From: Polyangiaceae bacterium
GTDB taxonomy: Bacteria > Myxococcota_A > Polyangia > Polyangiales > Polyangiaceae
Direction: 5' to 3'
Length of the DNA: 64,000 bases
Assembly: GCA_025936115.1 (NCBI GenBank)
Contig: JAICTZ010000005.1
Location: 62,001-126,000 of the forward strand
Shown: one piece after another, positions 54,295-63,341 of the stretch
Position numbering within the stretch: the first letter of the stretch is position 1
Layout of the letters: the number at the start of each line of letters is the position of its first letter
The notes under the pieces: generated by a model
What the model saw: only the letters and a program-made list of their open reading frames with translations
Databases searched by the model: none
What the model was told of the DNA's origin: nothing
Position numbers and translations under genes: made by a program

Positions 54295-55263
54295 TCACCA
54301 CTTCACGGTGACGCTCGGCGGCTGCACGCGAGCTTGCGCGCCCGCAAGCTCCACCGTGACGGGCAGCTCGGCCGAACCGTGGCGCAGGTCCTTCAAATCG
54401 AAGCCCGGCGCCTTCATCAGGTTCGCGCGCGGTACGACTTGCTCGGCGCGCAGTGCCTGCACGACCTCGGGCGGACCCGTGACGGTCACATCGACGGCGC
54501 GCGGCGACACGCCGACGATCGCCGGACCCACGACTTCTACGGGCCGTGCGGCGAAGCTCGCTTCGCTGACGCGGCGGGCGATCGTGACCGCGACCGTGGC
54601 GGCGGGCGGCCCGAGGTAGCGCACGCGTGTCGGCGCCGGATCGAGCGCGAGCCGCCGCCGGTGCGAGCCTTCGCTCAAGCCGGAAACGTCGAAGGCCGCG
54701 ACGCGCGCGAACTGGAGCACTTCCACCAAGCTCGCGGGACCGCGCGCCGTGATCTGCTTCGGTTCGACCTCCGGCTCGCCCCTCACGACGTAACCTTCGG
54801 CCGGCTGCCCCGTGATCGCGGCTTGAATCGGGATTTGCCGCGCGATCACGTCTTCCCACTCGAGCTCGATGCTCGGCGGGTCAGCCGCCATCACGTGCGT
54901 GTCGGGCGGCAGCGAAAACATGCGCTCGTTGAAGACGATGCTCTCGCGCTCGCCGTTGCGTAAATCGACCGTGATCGGCGGGATACCCGACTGCACGAGC
55001 CGATCGATCACGTGCGCGGGGCCGCGCAGCGTGACGTGAATCGAAGCGGGGAGCTGCGTCATGAGCTCGCGCGCCGAGTCCTCCGACGGCGGGCGCGAAG
55101 TGAGCCCGACGGCGACAGTGCGCTGCTGTTCGTCGCGCTGGCCGTAGAGGAACAAAAAGAGCCCGAGCGCGAACGCGAGCGAAAGCCCTTTGAGCCCGAG
55201 GTTCTCCGTGAAGGCTTCCCGCACGAAGGTGCCGGCGGCCGTCACCCGTTCGGCGATCGTCAT
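54295..55263 (-). CDS. cdaR: YbbR-domain protein, CdaA regulator
   Basis: A 322-residue protein with one N-terminal span (LSLAFALGLFLFLYGQ) and four YbbR-type repeats outside the membrane. CdaR proteins modulate the diadenylate cyclase CdaA encoded directly upstream. The stop of cdaA overlaps its start by 4 nt. A Gram-negative host is suggested by the window, so this module is not restricted to Firmicutes. Confidence 0.85.
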   Translation of the reverse strand: MTIAERVTAAGTFVREAFTENLGLKGLSLAFALGLFLFLYGQRDEQQRTVAVGLTSRPPSEDSARELMTQLPASIHVTLRGPAHVIDRLVQSGIPPITVDLRNGERESIVFNERMFSLPPDTHVMAADPPSIELEWEDVIARQIPIQAAITGQPAEGYVVRGEPEVEPKQITARGPASLVEVLQFARVAAFDVSGLSEGSHRRRLALDPAPTRVRYLGPPAATVAVTIARRVSEASFAARPVEVVGPAIVGVSPRAVDVTVTGPPEVVQALRAEQVVPRANLMKAPGFDLKDLRHGSAELPVTVELAGAQARVQPPSVTVKW

Positions 55264-56336
55264 CCGTTGCCCCGCGGCAAATCGCTGTCGACGTCGTCGA
55301 GCTCGTCGCCCGCGGACGGCTCCGACGGCTCCGAGGGCGTTACTGGTGGCGGTGGCGTGCTCGGCGCGACGCGCAGGGGCGGCGGCGGTTCACTCGGCGT
55401 GCGCAAGCGTCGCGAGCCGGGATCCTCGTTCACGAGCGTGATGCGGCGTGGCTCCTCCGCGAGAGGGGGCTTGTCGCCCTCGCGTCGCACGCTGAGCGGC
55501 GCCTCCGCGGCCTCGCGCCCAGGCTTGGTCTTGCGTGCCTTCCTCACCTTGGGGCTGAACATCGCTTCGAGCATGGCGTGGAGCTTCGGCCCGTCGAGGT
55601 TCGTCGCGATGTTGCCGTTGAAGCAGAAGCTGATCGTGCCGCGCTCTTCGCTCACGATCACGACGACGGCGTCGGTTTCCTCGGTGATGCCGAGCGCCGC
55701 ACGGTGGCGCGAGCCGAAGCTCTGGTCCATCACGCGCCCTTCGGGCATGGGGAAGAAAACGCCCGCCTTGGCGATGCGCAGATTGCGGATCACGACGGAG
55801 CCGTCGTGCAGCTTGTTCACGCCCTCGGGTACGAACAGCGAGACCAAGAGCTCGCTCGACACCTGCGCGTCGATGAGCTGCCCTTTGTGCACACCCACGA
55901 ACTCGTCGAGGTTCGCGTCCTGCTCGAACGTGATGAGCGCGCCGATGCGGTGACGTGCGAGCTCGGTCGCGGCCTCCACGACCTCGTCGATGACCTTGCC
56001 CTCTTGCGTGCGCGCGAACGTACCGAACCAGGCGCGGCTGCCGACGCGCTGCAAACCGCGCCGGATGTCGTTCTGGAACACGACGACGATGATGAGGATC
56101 ATGCTCGAAATGAGCGCCCCCATGATCGTGAGCACGGTGACGAGCTCGAGCGCTTGCGCCACGAGGTAGAGCGCGAAGAGCACGCCGAGCCCGACGCCGA
56201 CCTGCATGGCGCGCGTGCCGCGCAAGACGAGCAGCGCGCGATAAACGCAGTAGTAGACGATGAAAATGTCGAGCGCGTCGCGCAGGTAATGCACGGGCGA
56301 ACGGCTCGCGACGTAGGCGCGCAGGAGCTCAGGCAT
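55260..56336 (-). CDS. cdaA: Diadenylate cyclase CdaA
   Basis: A 358-residue membrane enzyme making cyclic di-AMP from two ATP. Three spans lead to the DAC domain (about 100-255). The RHR motif is in FGSRHRAALGITEETDAVVVIVS. The usual DGA is DGS here (LHDGSVVI), a mild change next to the catalytic Asp. A Pro-rich 90-residue tail follows that is not in typical CdaA. It overlaps folP by 8 nt. Confidence 0.92.
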   Translation of the reverse strand: MPELLRAYVASRSPVHYLRDALDIFIVYYCVYRALLVLRGTRAMQVGVGLGVLFALYLVAQALELVTVLTIMGALISSMILIIVVVFQNDIRRGLQRVGSRAWFGTFARTQEGKVIDEVVEAATELARHRIGALITFEQDANLDEFVGVHKGQLIDAQVSSELLVSLFVPEGVNKLHDGSVVIRNLRIAKAGVFFPMPEGRVMDQSFGSRHRAALGITEETDAVVVIVSEERGTISFCFNGNIATNLDGPKLHAMLEAMFSPKVRKARKTKPGREAAEAPLSVRREGDKPPLAEEPRRITLVNEDPGSRRLRTPSEPPPPLRVAPSTPPPPVTPSEPSEPSAGDELDDVDSDLPRGNG

Positions 56337-57195
56337 GACGCGCCTCCGCTCGAGCGGGCTCGGCGAGCCGCGCCACGGCGAGCGCTTGGCGTACGGCGAG
56401 GACGTCGTGGACGCGCAGCACGCGCGCCCCGCGCGCTACGGCCGCGAGACAAGCCGCGATGGTGCCGCCGAGGCGCTCGGCGGGTGGCGCGCCGTCGACC
56501 GACGCGATGAACGACTTGCGGCTCGCTCCGACGACGACCGGCACGCCCTCGTGCGTGAGCTCGCCGAGGCGCGCCAAGAGCTCGAAGGATTGCCGCGCGT
56601 TTTTCGCGAACCCGAGCCCCGGATCGAGCCAAATGTCGTCGCTCGCGAGCCCTGCCGCCACGGCGCGGTCGCGCGCGCTTCGCCACTCGGTGAGCACGTC
56701 GTGCACCACGTCGCCATAACCCGAGTCCGGATACACCGAGAAACCGCGCTGCGCGCTCATGGGCCCGCGCGCGTGCATGAGCACGAGCGTGGCGCCGGCC
56801 TGGGCCGTGACGCGCGCGAGCTCCGGCTCGGCGAGACACGACACGTCGTTGACGATGTGCGCGCCGAGCTCGAGCGCTCGCGCCGCGACTTCGACGCTCG
56901 TCGTGTCGATCGACACGAGCGCTCCGCGCGCGATCGCATGGCGGAGCGCCGTATCGAGCCGCGCGAGCTGCTCGTCGGCCGAGACCGTGGCCGAGCCAGG
57001 ACGCGACGACTCGGCGCCTACGTCGATGATGTCGGCGCCTTCTTGCAGCAAGCGATCGATTCGAGCGCGCGCGCTCTCCGGCTCGAGGTAGCGACCGCCG
57101 TCGTAAAACGAATCGGGCGTGACGTTCAGCACGCCCATGACCGCTGCGCCGTGCTCACGACACAACCGATCCAGCGACGAAGACGGAACGCCCAC
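56329..57195 (-). CDS. folP: Dihydropteroate synthase
   Basis: A 288-residue DHPS condensing p-aminobenzoate with the pterin diphosphate in folate synthesis. Marks: MGVLNVTPDSFYDGG, IIDVGAESSRPG, VSIDTTS, IVNDVSC, LDPGLGFAKN and VGASRKSFI. It heads the folP-cdaA-cdaR run, an order seen in many bacteria. Confidence 0.95.
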   Translation of the reverse strand: MGVPSSSLDRLCREHGAAVMGVLNVTPDSFYDGGRYLEPESARARIDRLLQEGADIIDVGAESSRPGSATVSADEQLARLDTALRHAIARGALVSIDTTSVEVAARALELGAHIVNDVSCLAEPELARVTAQAGATLVLMHARGPMSAQRGFSVYPDSGYGDVVHDVLTEWRSARDRAVAAGLASDDIWLDPGLGFAKNARQSFELLARLGELTHEGVPVVVGASRKSFIASVDGAPPAERLGGTIAACLAAVARGARVLRVHDVLAVRQALAVARLAEPARAEARHA

Positions 57196-57268
57196 CGGGC
57201 GACGCTAGCAAACCCCGCGGAACCACGCAAGTTTCAGCCGCTTGCAACACTCGACCGCGCAAGCCACC

Positions 57269-57769
57269 ATGCTCCGCGTGTCGAAGTCCCGAGAGCGGCG
57301 TTCCGAGATCCTCTTCGCGCTCGGCAATCTCGTGCCGGCGCTCGTGCTCACCGTGGGACTTTATGCGCTCCCGGTGCGCTGGTGGCCGGCGGACGTCGTG
57401 GTGGGATCTGCCGTGCTCGCGCTGCCCGTGACGAGCGCGATCGTGTTCGGGCGACCGGCGCTGAGTCGTCAGGCGCTCCGGGTAGGTGGGAGTGTGCTGC
57501 TGGTCGTCGGGCTCGCGATCGTGGCGGCCGCGCTGCTCAGCATTGCGTTCCTTTCCGGCATTCACGGCGACTTCGGCCAGGGTGGCGTGACGCTCATGGC
57601 CTTGATCGGGTTTCTGGTCCTGCCCTACGTCGTCGTCTACCCGGTGTTCGAGCTCTGGTGGCTCGATCGGCACCGCCAGCAGGGCGACCGCCGTGCCGAA
57701 GTCGGCGCCGTTTCCGTAGCTCCGGCGCCCGCCGTCGAGTCGAGAGACGACGGCGGGGCAATCGCGTGA
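57269..57769 (+). CDS. Four-span membrane protein, unknown
   Basis: A 166-residue protein with about four membrane spans and a basic N-terminus. No family recognised. Its stop overlaps the GTG of the following gene, so the two are translationally coupled. Confidence 0.6.
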   Translation: MLRVSKSRERRSEILFALGNLVPALVLTVGLYALPVRWWPADVVVGSAVLALPVTSAIVFGRPALSRQALRVGGSVLLVVGLAIVAAALLSIAFLSGIHGDFGQGGVTLMALIGFLVLPYVVVYPVFELWWLDRHRQQGDRRAEVGAVSVAPAPAVESRDDGGAIA

Positions 57770-59430
57770 GTCCGCGCGCGCTCGGGCGGCTCTTTTCCGT
57801 ATATCTGGCGGCGTTGCTCGTCCTCTGTCTCATGCTCCAAAAGGTGCTCGGGGTGGACCGCTCGCGCGCAGCTGGCCGCAGCATCGTGAGCACGTGGGCG
57901 GGGGGAGTGCGTCGCGCTCGTGTCGCAGTGCCAGGCGGCGAGGACGCGGGAGCGCGCATCCGCGTCGCGCTCGACGACCAGGCCCGCCGCGTCCGCGGCA
58001 TCGGTACCGTCGAAGACGTGCTCGACGACAGTCCGGTGCTGTTCAAGAGCTCGTTCCTCTTCGGCGCGTCCTTCGTGCCGGCGCGCGACGGCGTCGAGGT
58101 CACGTACGACGGACGCGTCGCGTACGCGACCATCGATGACTTGCTGGCGCTCAAGGCCTACGACCATCCGCTCGTGTTCGGACCGATTCGCTTTCAGCTC
58201 GGCATCGACGCTGACGTCGTGTGGGAGGCGCTCGCGAAGGAGCTCGGTGTCTCGGTCGCGGACCTGCTCGAGCACGGTCGCTTTCGGCGACTCGCGCTAC
58301 GGCACCGCGTGCCGCCCGAGCCGGCCCCGAAAGTGACGGCGGACACGCTGCGCGACGCTGCGCTCGCCGCGGGCCGCTACCTTGCGCGCGCCGTGCGAGC
58401 AGACGGTAGCTATCGCTACGAAGTGAACGCGCTCGGCAACACCGAAAACGAGGGTTACAACTGGCCGCGCCACGCGGGCGCCACCTGGTACCTCGCCGAA
58501 AGCGCGCTCTACGCGCAGGATCCCGCGATGCTCGCCGCCGTCGAGCGCGCCGCGCAGCGTTTGGCGGGCAGCGCGCTCATGACTTGCGGCGCGCACCGTT
58601 GCATCGGCGAAGGTGACCGCGCCGACCTCGGCTCCTCGGCGCTCGGTTTGCTCGCGCTGTCCGAGCTCGTGCTCGGCGGCCGTTTGCCCGAGCTCATGCC
58701 GGTCATCTCGGATCTCGCCGCGTTCATTCGCAGCCAGCAACGCCCCGACGGTGAATTCATGCACTTCTACGACCGCACGGAGAACCATCCGGTCGACGTG
58801 CAGGTGCTCTATTACACCGGCGAAGCGGCGTTCGCGCTCGGGCGCGCCGCGCGCGTTACCCATGATCAGAAGGACGTCGACGCGGCGGCGCGCGCCCTCG
58901 ATCGCCTCGTGACGTACCCGGCGTGGTACGTCGGCTGGCACTACTTTTACGGCGCCGAACATTGGACGTGCCACGCGCTCGATGAGCTGTGGGAGCGTGC
59001 TCCCAATCGCAAGGCGCTCCGCTTCTGCCTGGATTGGCAAGCCTTCGTCTACGACACGGCGATTTGGGGACGCGAAGCGTCGCCCGAATACGACGGAGCG
59101 ACGAGCGCAGGTCCCTTCGTGCCGCCCGCGATCGTCGGCACTGCCACGCGCATGGAGGCGGCCGTCGCAACGCTCCGGGTGGCTAAAATCGCTGGGGTGT
59201 CGGCCTCGGAGCTCGAGCGCTTGCAGGCGGGCGTCGACGCCGGTCTCGGTTTCCTGCTCCGCACCGAGCTCAACCCCGGCCCCACGCAGATCATGGTCAA
59301 TCCCGGCATGATGCGCGGCGGCGTTCCCAACACGCCCGTCGATCTCACGGTGCGCATCGACTACCCGCAGCATGCCGGTACCGGCCTCATCGGCTACTTG
59401 AAGCAGCTCGAGCGCCGCGGTCCGGGCTGA
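57766..59430 (+). CDS. Membrane-anchored alpha/alpha-toroid (six-hairpin-like) protein
   Basis: A 554-residue protein with an N-terminal span (VYLAALLVLCLMLQKVLG) and a helical repeat body from about residue 205 with EGYNWPRHAGATWYLAESAL, SALGLLALSEL, RPDGEFMHFYD and GWHYFYGAEHWTCHALDEL, the pattern of alpha/alpha-barrel glycosidase-like proteins. Acidic and His residues are plentiful, but I cannot name the reaction. A role in polysaccharide or peptide modification at the membrane is an inference. Starts at GTG 57766. Confidence 0.68.
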   Translation: MSPRALGRLFSVYLAALLVLCLMLQKVLGVDRSRAAGRSIVSTWAGGVRRARVAVPGGEDAGARIRVALDDQARRVRGIGTVEDVLDDSPVLFKSSFLFGASFVPARDGVEVTYDGRVAYATIDDLLALKAYDHPLVFGPIRFQLGIDADVVWEALAKELGVSVADLLEHGRFRRLALRHRVPPEPAPKVTADTLRDAALAAGRYLARAVRADGSYRYEVNALGNTENEGYNWPRHAGATWYLAESALYAQDPAMLAAVERAAQRLAGSALMTCGAHRCIGEGDRADLGSSALGLLALSELVLGGRLPELMPVISDLAAFIRSQQRPDGEFMHFYDRTENHPVDVQVLYYTGEAAFALGRAARVTHDQKDVDAAARALDRLVTYPAWYVGWHYFYGAEHWTCHALDELWERAPNRKALRFCLDWQAFVYDTAIWGREASPEYDGATSAGPFVPPAIVGTATRMEAAVATLRVAKIAGVSASELERLQAGVDAGLGFLLRTELNPGPTQIMVNPGMMRGGVPNTPVDLTVRIDYPQHAGTGLIGYLKQLERRGPG

Positions 59431-59437
59431 CCGTGCG

Positions 59438-60268
59438 TCAAGTAGCGTTGAGGACGACGTCCACCACGTAACCGCGCCCGGACCATTCCGCGAACCAGCG
59501 CTCGAGCTTTGCGCCGAGCGACTCCACGCTGACGCCTGTGTCGCGTGCCGCGCTCTCACACGCCAGTCCGAGCGGCTCACCGCGCGCGACGTGCTCGAGC
59601 AGCACGAAGGCGTCCGGCTCGAGCTCATCGTGAAAAACACCGAGATTTCTGCGGTGCACGGCCAAAAACACGCGCTTCGGCGCCGGCAGCGGAGGCGCGT
59701 CCGTCCCGTCGTCGCGCGCTTGGATCAGCCGCGTGCGGAGCTCGACCACCGGATACTCGAGCGCGAGCAGGCGCAGCCCAGTGTCCGGCTGTAATCGAGC
59801 GCGCTCCCACGCGTCCTCGGGGACGGCGGCGAGCTTGGCCGGATCGAGCGGCGCCGAATCGGGCGCGGCGAAGACCTCGAGGTGCGCGTACTCGAAGCGC
59901 GCCATCTCGACCACGAGGTCGCGCTCGGGAAGCCAGTCGCGCGTCCCCGCGAAGTCGGCGAGTCCCGCGCCGAGCTCAGCGAGGTCGTAGCTCGTGGGCG
60001 CGCTCGTCGCGAGGAAGTCCCACACGAGTCTGTCCCAGTCGGCTTGTCCCAAGATCCCTCCGACGCCCGGAAAGTCCTCGACGAGGGACGCCGTGTGGCG
60101 CAGATAAAATTGCTCGCGATAAATTTCGAGCTGCTCGACGGGGGAAAGACGAGCGCTGCCCGTGAGGTGCGTTTCCGCGAAGCGACGGGCTTCGTCGTCG
60201 GTGGCGAGATCGCGCCGCCGCCGCAGGAAAGCCGCAATTCGTGTCTGGAGCGCCGCCTCGTCGCTCAC
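59438..60268 (-). CDS. BufC/HvfC-like DUF2063 protein
   Basis: A 276-residue protein with the DUF2063 N-terminal domain (LSPVEQLEIYREQFYLRHTASLVEDFPG) and a helical C-terminus. In bufferin-type RiPP clusters this partner forms a complex with the DUF692 enzyme and presents the precursor. It overlaps the DUF692 gene by 4 nt and is third in the operon. Confidence 0.85.
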   Translation of the reverse strand: MSDEAALQTRIAAFLRRRRDLATDDEARRFAETHLTGSARLSPVEQLEIYREQFYLRHTASLVEDFPGVGGILGQADWDRLVWDFLATSAPTSYDLAELGAGLADFAGTRDWLPERDLVVEMARFEYAHLEVFAAPDSAPLDPAKLAAVPEDAWERARLQPDTGLRLLALEYPVVELRTRLIQARDDGTDAPPLPAPKRVFLAVHRRNLGVFHDELEPDAFVLLEHVARGEPLGLACESAARDTGVSVESLGAKLERWFAEWSGRGYVVDVVLNAT

Positions 60269-61260
60269 GCGGAGGTCACTGGTTCGCGCGGTCCACCTTG
60301 GGTCCAGCCGTGACGTGCAGCGACGGCTTGGGGACGCGCGCGCGCCGCTTTTCGCACGCCTTCGCGCGCCGGCGCGTCGAGGCTCGAGGTACCCGTCAGT
60401 CGCGCTGCGAGCGCCCGATCACGTTCGCGCCGGGCGCGTTCGACCTCGGCGAAGAGCACTTCGAGCTCGGGGATTTGGTCGTCCCATTCGATGAGCGTCG
60501 AGACCGGTCCCGTGCGCTCGAGCGTGAGGCGGTAGAGATCCCAGACGGGCTCGATCACGTGCGCGTCGTGGGTGTCGATGATGTGCGTGCCGAGGTTCGT
60601 GTGACCGGCGAGGTGGATCTGGACGATGCGCTCGGGCGGCACGCTCTCGACGAATTGGATGGGGTCGAGCCCGTGATTGTACGCGGTGACGAAGACGTTG
60701 TTCACGTCGAACAAGATGCCGATGTCGGCCCGTTCGGCGATTTCCGCGATGAATTCCCATTCCGCGAGCACGCTCGAGCGGTAGGTGAGGTAGCTCGACG
60801 CGTTCTCGAGCGCGAACGGCACCCCCAAAAAATCCTCGAGCCGGCGCGCGCGGTCCGCGATCGTCTGCACGAGGTTCCGCGTGAACGGCAGCGGCAACAG
60901 ATCGTGCAAGTGCGCACCCCCCGCGCCACACCAACAAAAATGATCGCTCACCCAGGGCGTCTGCGTTTGCCGTACGAGCTCCCGCAGGCGCTCGAGATAC
61001 GCGCGGCCCGGCTCTTCGGGTCCGCCGATGCCGAGCGAAACCCCGTGCTGCACCACGCGATACGTCGCGAGCGCACGCTCGAGGTGATGGCGCGGCTTAC
61101 CCCCGACGGCCATGAAGTTTTCGCTGATGATCTCGACGAAGTCGATGGGCGGCCGTTCGGCGAAGAGCCGCTTGTAGTGCGGGACGCGGAGTCCGACTCC
61201 AATCCCGAGATCCGGCAGGCCGCGGCGCGCTTCGTTCATCGACGTTTCAGTTCTCGACAT
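60265..61260 (-). CDS. MNIO-family oxidase BufB/HvfB-like (DUF692)
   Basis: A 331-residue multinuclear non-haem iron oxidase. The metal ligands of the TIM barrel are all visible: VQHGVSLGIG, SDHFCW, LENASSY, LFDVNNVFV, IHLAGHT, DTHDAH and IEWDDQIPE. Relatives convert Cys in precursor peptides to thiooxazolone or similar metal-binding groups. A 50-residue Arg/Ala-rich tail is atypical. Starts at ATG 61260 or 61239. Confidence 0.88.
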   Translation of the reverse strand: MSRTETSMNEARRGLPDLGIGVGLRVPHYKRLFAERPPIDFVEIISENFMAVGGKPRHHLERALATYRVVQHGVSLGIGGPEEPGRAYLERLRELVRQTQTPWVSDHFCWCGAGGAHLHDLLPLPFTRNLVQTIADRARRLEDFLGVPFALENASSYLTYRSSVLAEWEFIAEIAERADIGILFDVNNVFVTAYNHGLDPIQFVESVPPERIVQIHLAGHTNLGTHIIDTHDAHVIEPVWDLYRLTLERTGPVSTLIEWDDQIPELEVLFAEVERARRERDRALAARLTGTSSLDAPAREGVRKAARARPQAVAARHGWTQGGPREPVTSA

Positions 61261-61350
61261 ACGGTTGCGGCCGCGGCGTTCTCTTCGAGAGCGTCGCGGC
61301 CGCACGAGCTCACGAACGGCGACTTAGCAAGGGCCGCCGTTCGCGTCGCT

Positions 61351-61683
61351 TCACTTCGGACAGTTCGCGTTGCAGCCGCCCTTGCCCTTGCAGCTGTTCT
61401 TGCCGGCGCAGCCGTTGTCGCTGCTCTTGCAGCCGCCCTTGCCCTTGCAGTCGTTCTTGGCCTTGCAGCAGGCCTTGGCTTCGGGGGCCGCAGCGCCGCT
61501 GTCGGAGGTGGCGCCCGGGGTCGCCGAGTCGGCCGGGGTGGGGGGCGCGGCTGAATCGACGCTGGTCCCGACCGGCGCGGGCGTCTCTGGCGGCGGCTTG
61601 TTACCGCCGCAAGCCGTGATGGCGCCGAGCACGAGGCCGGTCGCCGCGGCGGTCGAGAGCGTTTTCGAGAGATTGAAAGCCAT
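61351..61683 (-). CDS. Cys-rich bufferin-type RiPP precursor with lipoprotein signal
   Basis: A 110-residue precursor. The signal peptide ends in a perfect lipobox, ITAC (Cys25), followed by a Pro/Ala/Ser linker. The C-terminal 40 residues have eight Cys (72, 73, 79, 85, 92, 98, 104, 108) in repeated NDCKGKGGC and NSCKGKGGC units, like BufA2-type precursors. The MNIO enzyme and its partner follow in the same direction. By analogy the modified Cys would bind copper; lipid anchoring would place the product on a membrane. Confidence 0.82.
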   Translation of the reverse strand: MAFNLSKTLSTAAATGLVLGAITACGGNKPPPETPAPVGTSVDSAAPPTPADSATPGATSDSGAAAPEAKACCKAKNDCKGKGGCKSSDNGCAGKNSCKGKGGCNANCPK

Positions 61684-61766
61684 GATGCGGTGTCCTTTTC
61701 GTTTGTTGCGGGCGAGTTCGTCGAGCGGTGCTCAGACGTCTCCGCCTTTGCACCGCTCCTACGCTG

Positions 61767-61796
61767 GCCGAGCCCGACGGTTTCGGGCGGCTCGGC
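61767..61796. promoter_or_regulatory. GC-rich hairpin upstream of the precursor gene
   Basis: GCCGAGCC (61767-61774) pairs with GGCTCGGC (61789-61796), and an alternative inner stem GCCCGA/TCGGGC overlaps it. It lies in the divergent spacer between the bufferin-like operon and the aminopeptidase gene and could shape the leader of either mRNA. No known riboswitch is recognised. Confidence 0.5.
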
Positions 61797-61886
61797 GCGG
61801 GAGTCTATCTGCTACGCTGTCGCCACGGCCAGCTTCGAGCGTTACGTCCTCGAGCGCCGCCTGGATCGCTCGGGAGATTGATTTTC

Positions 61887-63269
61887 ATGCCGTCGGAAAC
61901 GAGCTCGTCATACAAGTCCGTGTTCGCGGCACGACGTCGCCGCTTGGCCGACAAACTCGGTGGGCCCGCGCTGATCATTTCAGGGCTAGCGCGTGCGCGA
62001 AACTATCGCGCTAATCGCTATCCTTTCCGCGCCGAAAGTCACTTTCTGTACTTCGTCGGCAAGGCGCTCGAGGGTGCGGCGCTCGTCGTTCGGCCGGACG
62101 GCTCGATCCTTTACGCGGAGCCGCCGGATCCTGAAGAAGCGCTCTGGACGGGTCCCCAACCGACGCTCGAGCAGCTCGCGACCGAGCTCGGCCTCGAGGT
62201 GCGGCCGATCGACGAGCTCCGCTTGGAGGAGCCGACGGCGACCTTGCCTTCGGCGGACGCGGAGACGGCTTTTTTGCAGAGCGATCTGCTCGGTCGCGAC
62301 ATCGTTCCGGCCTCGGGTCCCGAGCTCGAAGGGATCGATCTCGCGCTTGCAGACGCGGTGATCGAGCTCCGCCTCGTCCATGATCACGCGGCGCTCACCG
62401 AGATGCGCGCCGCGGCCGCCGTGACTGAGCGCGCGCATCGCGCCGGAATGCGCGCCACGCGCCCCGGCTTGCGCGAAGCGGCGATTGTCGGCGCCATGGA
62501 CGCGGAGATCGTCGGCGCGGGCTGCACGCACGCCTACCAGCCCATCGTCACGCGCGAGGGCGAAGTGCTGCACGACGAGCGGCATCATCGCCTGCTCGAA
62601 GCGGGCGATCTCTTGCTCGCCGACGTCGGTGCCGAATCGCCGGGCGGCTGGGCGAGTGACGTGACGCGCACCTGGCCCGTCAGCGGCCAGTACTCGGGCA
62701 GCCAGCGCGCGGTGTACGAGGTGGTGCTCGCCTCACAGCTCGCCGCGATCGACGCGGTGCGTCCCGGCGTGCGCTATCGCGACGTGCACCGCGTCGCCGG
62801 CAAGAAGCTGCTCGAGGGGCTCGTCGCGCTCGGATTGTTCCACGGCGACGTCGAGGAGCTCTACGCGCGCGGCGCGGCGGCGCTGTTCTTCCCGCACGGC
62901 ATCGGGCACCTGCTCGGGCTCGACGTGCACGACCTCGAGGATCTCGGCGATCGCGCGGGGTACGCGCCCGGGCGCGCGCGCAGCCAAAATTTCGGCGATC
63001 GCTACTTGCGACTCGATCGCGATCTCGTGTCGGGCATGGTCGTCACCATCGAGCCCGGTTATTACCGAATCCCGTACTTGCTCGAGCGTCCCGAAGAGGT
63101 CGGCGAGCTCGAGTCCGCGCTCGATCGGCGTGTGCTCGCCGAGCTTGCCGACGTGCGCGGGATCCGTATCGAAGACGACGTGCTCGTCACCGACACGGGT
63201 GCCGAGGTGCTTACCGGGAGCATCCCGAAAGCGCCGGCCGACGTCGAAGCAGCCATGCGCGCCGCCTGA
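61887..63269 (+). CDS. pepP: Xaa-Pro aminopeptidase (M24B)
   Basis: A 460-residue dimetal peptidase that removes an N-terminal residue before proline. N-terminal domain about 1-165, catalytic pita-bread domain after that. Metal ligands: Asp in LLADVGAE and SDVTRTWP, His in FPHGIGHLLGLDVHD, Glu in TIEPGYY and IRIEDDVLVT. Length fits PepP. ATG 61887 has GGGAG upstream. Confidence 0.92.
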   Translation: MPSETSSSYKSVFAARRRRLADKLGGPALIISGLARARNYRANRYPFRAESHFLYFVGKALEGAALVVRPDGSILYAEPPDPEEALWTGPQPTLEQLATELGLEVRPIDELRLEEPTATLPSADAETAFLQSDLLGRDIVPASGPELEGIDLALADAVIELRLVHDHAALTEMRAAAAVTERAHRAGMRATRPGLREAAIVGAMDAEIVGAGCTHAYQPIVTREGEVLHDERHHRLLEAGDLLLADVGAESPGGWASDVTRTWPVSGQYSGSQRAVYEVVLASQLAAIDAVRPGVRYRDVHRVAGKKLLEGLVALGLFHGDVEELYARGAAALFFPHGIGHLLGLDVHDLEDLGDRAGYAPGRARSQNFGDRYLRLDRDLVSGMVVTIEPGYYRIPYLLERPEEVGELESALDRRVLAELADVRGIRIEDDVLVTDTGAEVLTGSIPKAPADVEAAMRAA

Positions 63270-63314
63270 GACGACGTGAAGCGACGATGTGTGCAGCGCG
63301 CTGCGGGTGTCGGT

Positions 63315-63341
63315 GCATGTCCACGCATGTCTGCGCATGTC
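63315..63341 (+). promoter_or_regulatory. Three GCATGTC repeats in 10-bp phase
   Basis: GCATGTC occurs at 63315, 63325 and 63335, exactly one helical turn apart, about 165 bp before the receiver-protein gene. Phased direct repeats of this size are typical of response-regulator or activator binding sites. Confidence 0.55.

Noticed and set aside
56335-57765. Open frame upstream of the toroid-protein gene
   Set aside because: It is antisense to folP and overlaps the four-span gene. The membrane signal and the coupled GTG at 57766 fix the true start.
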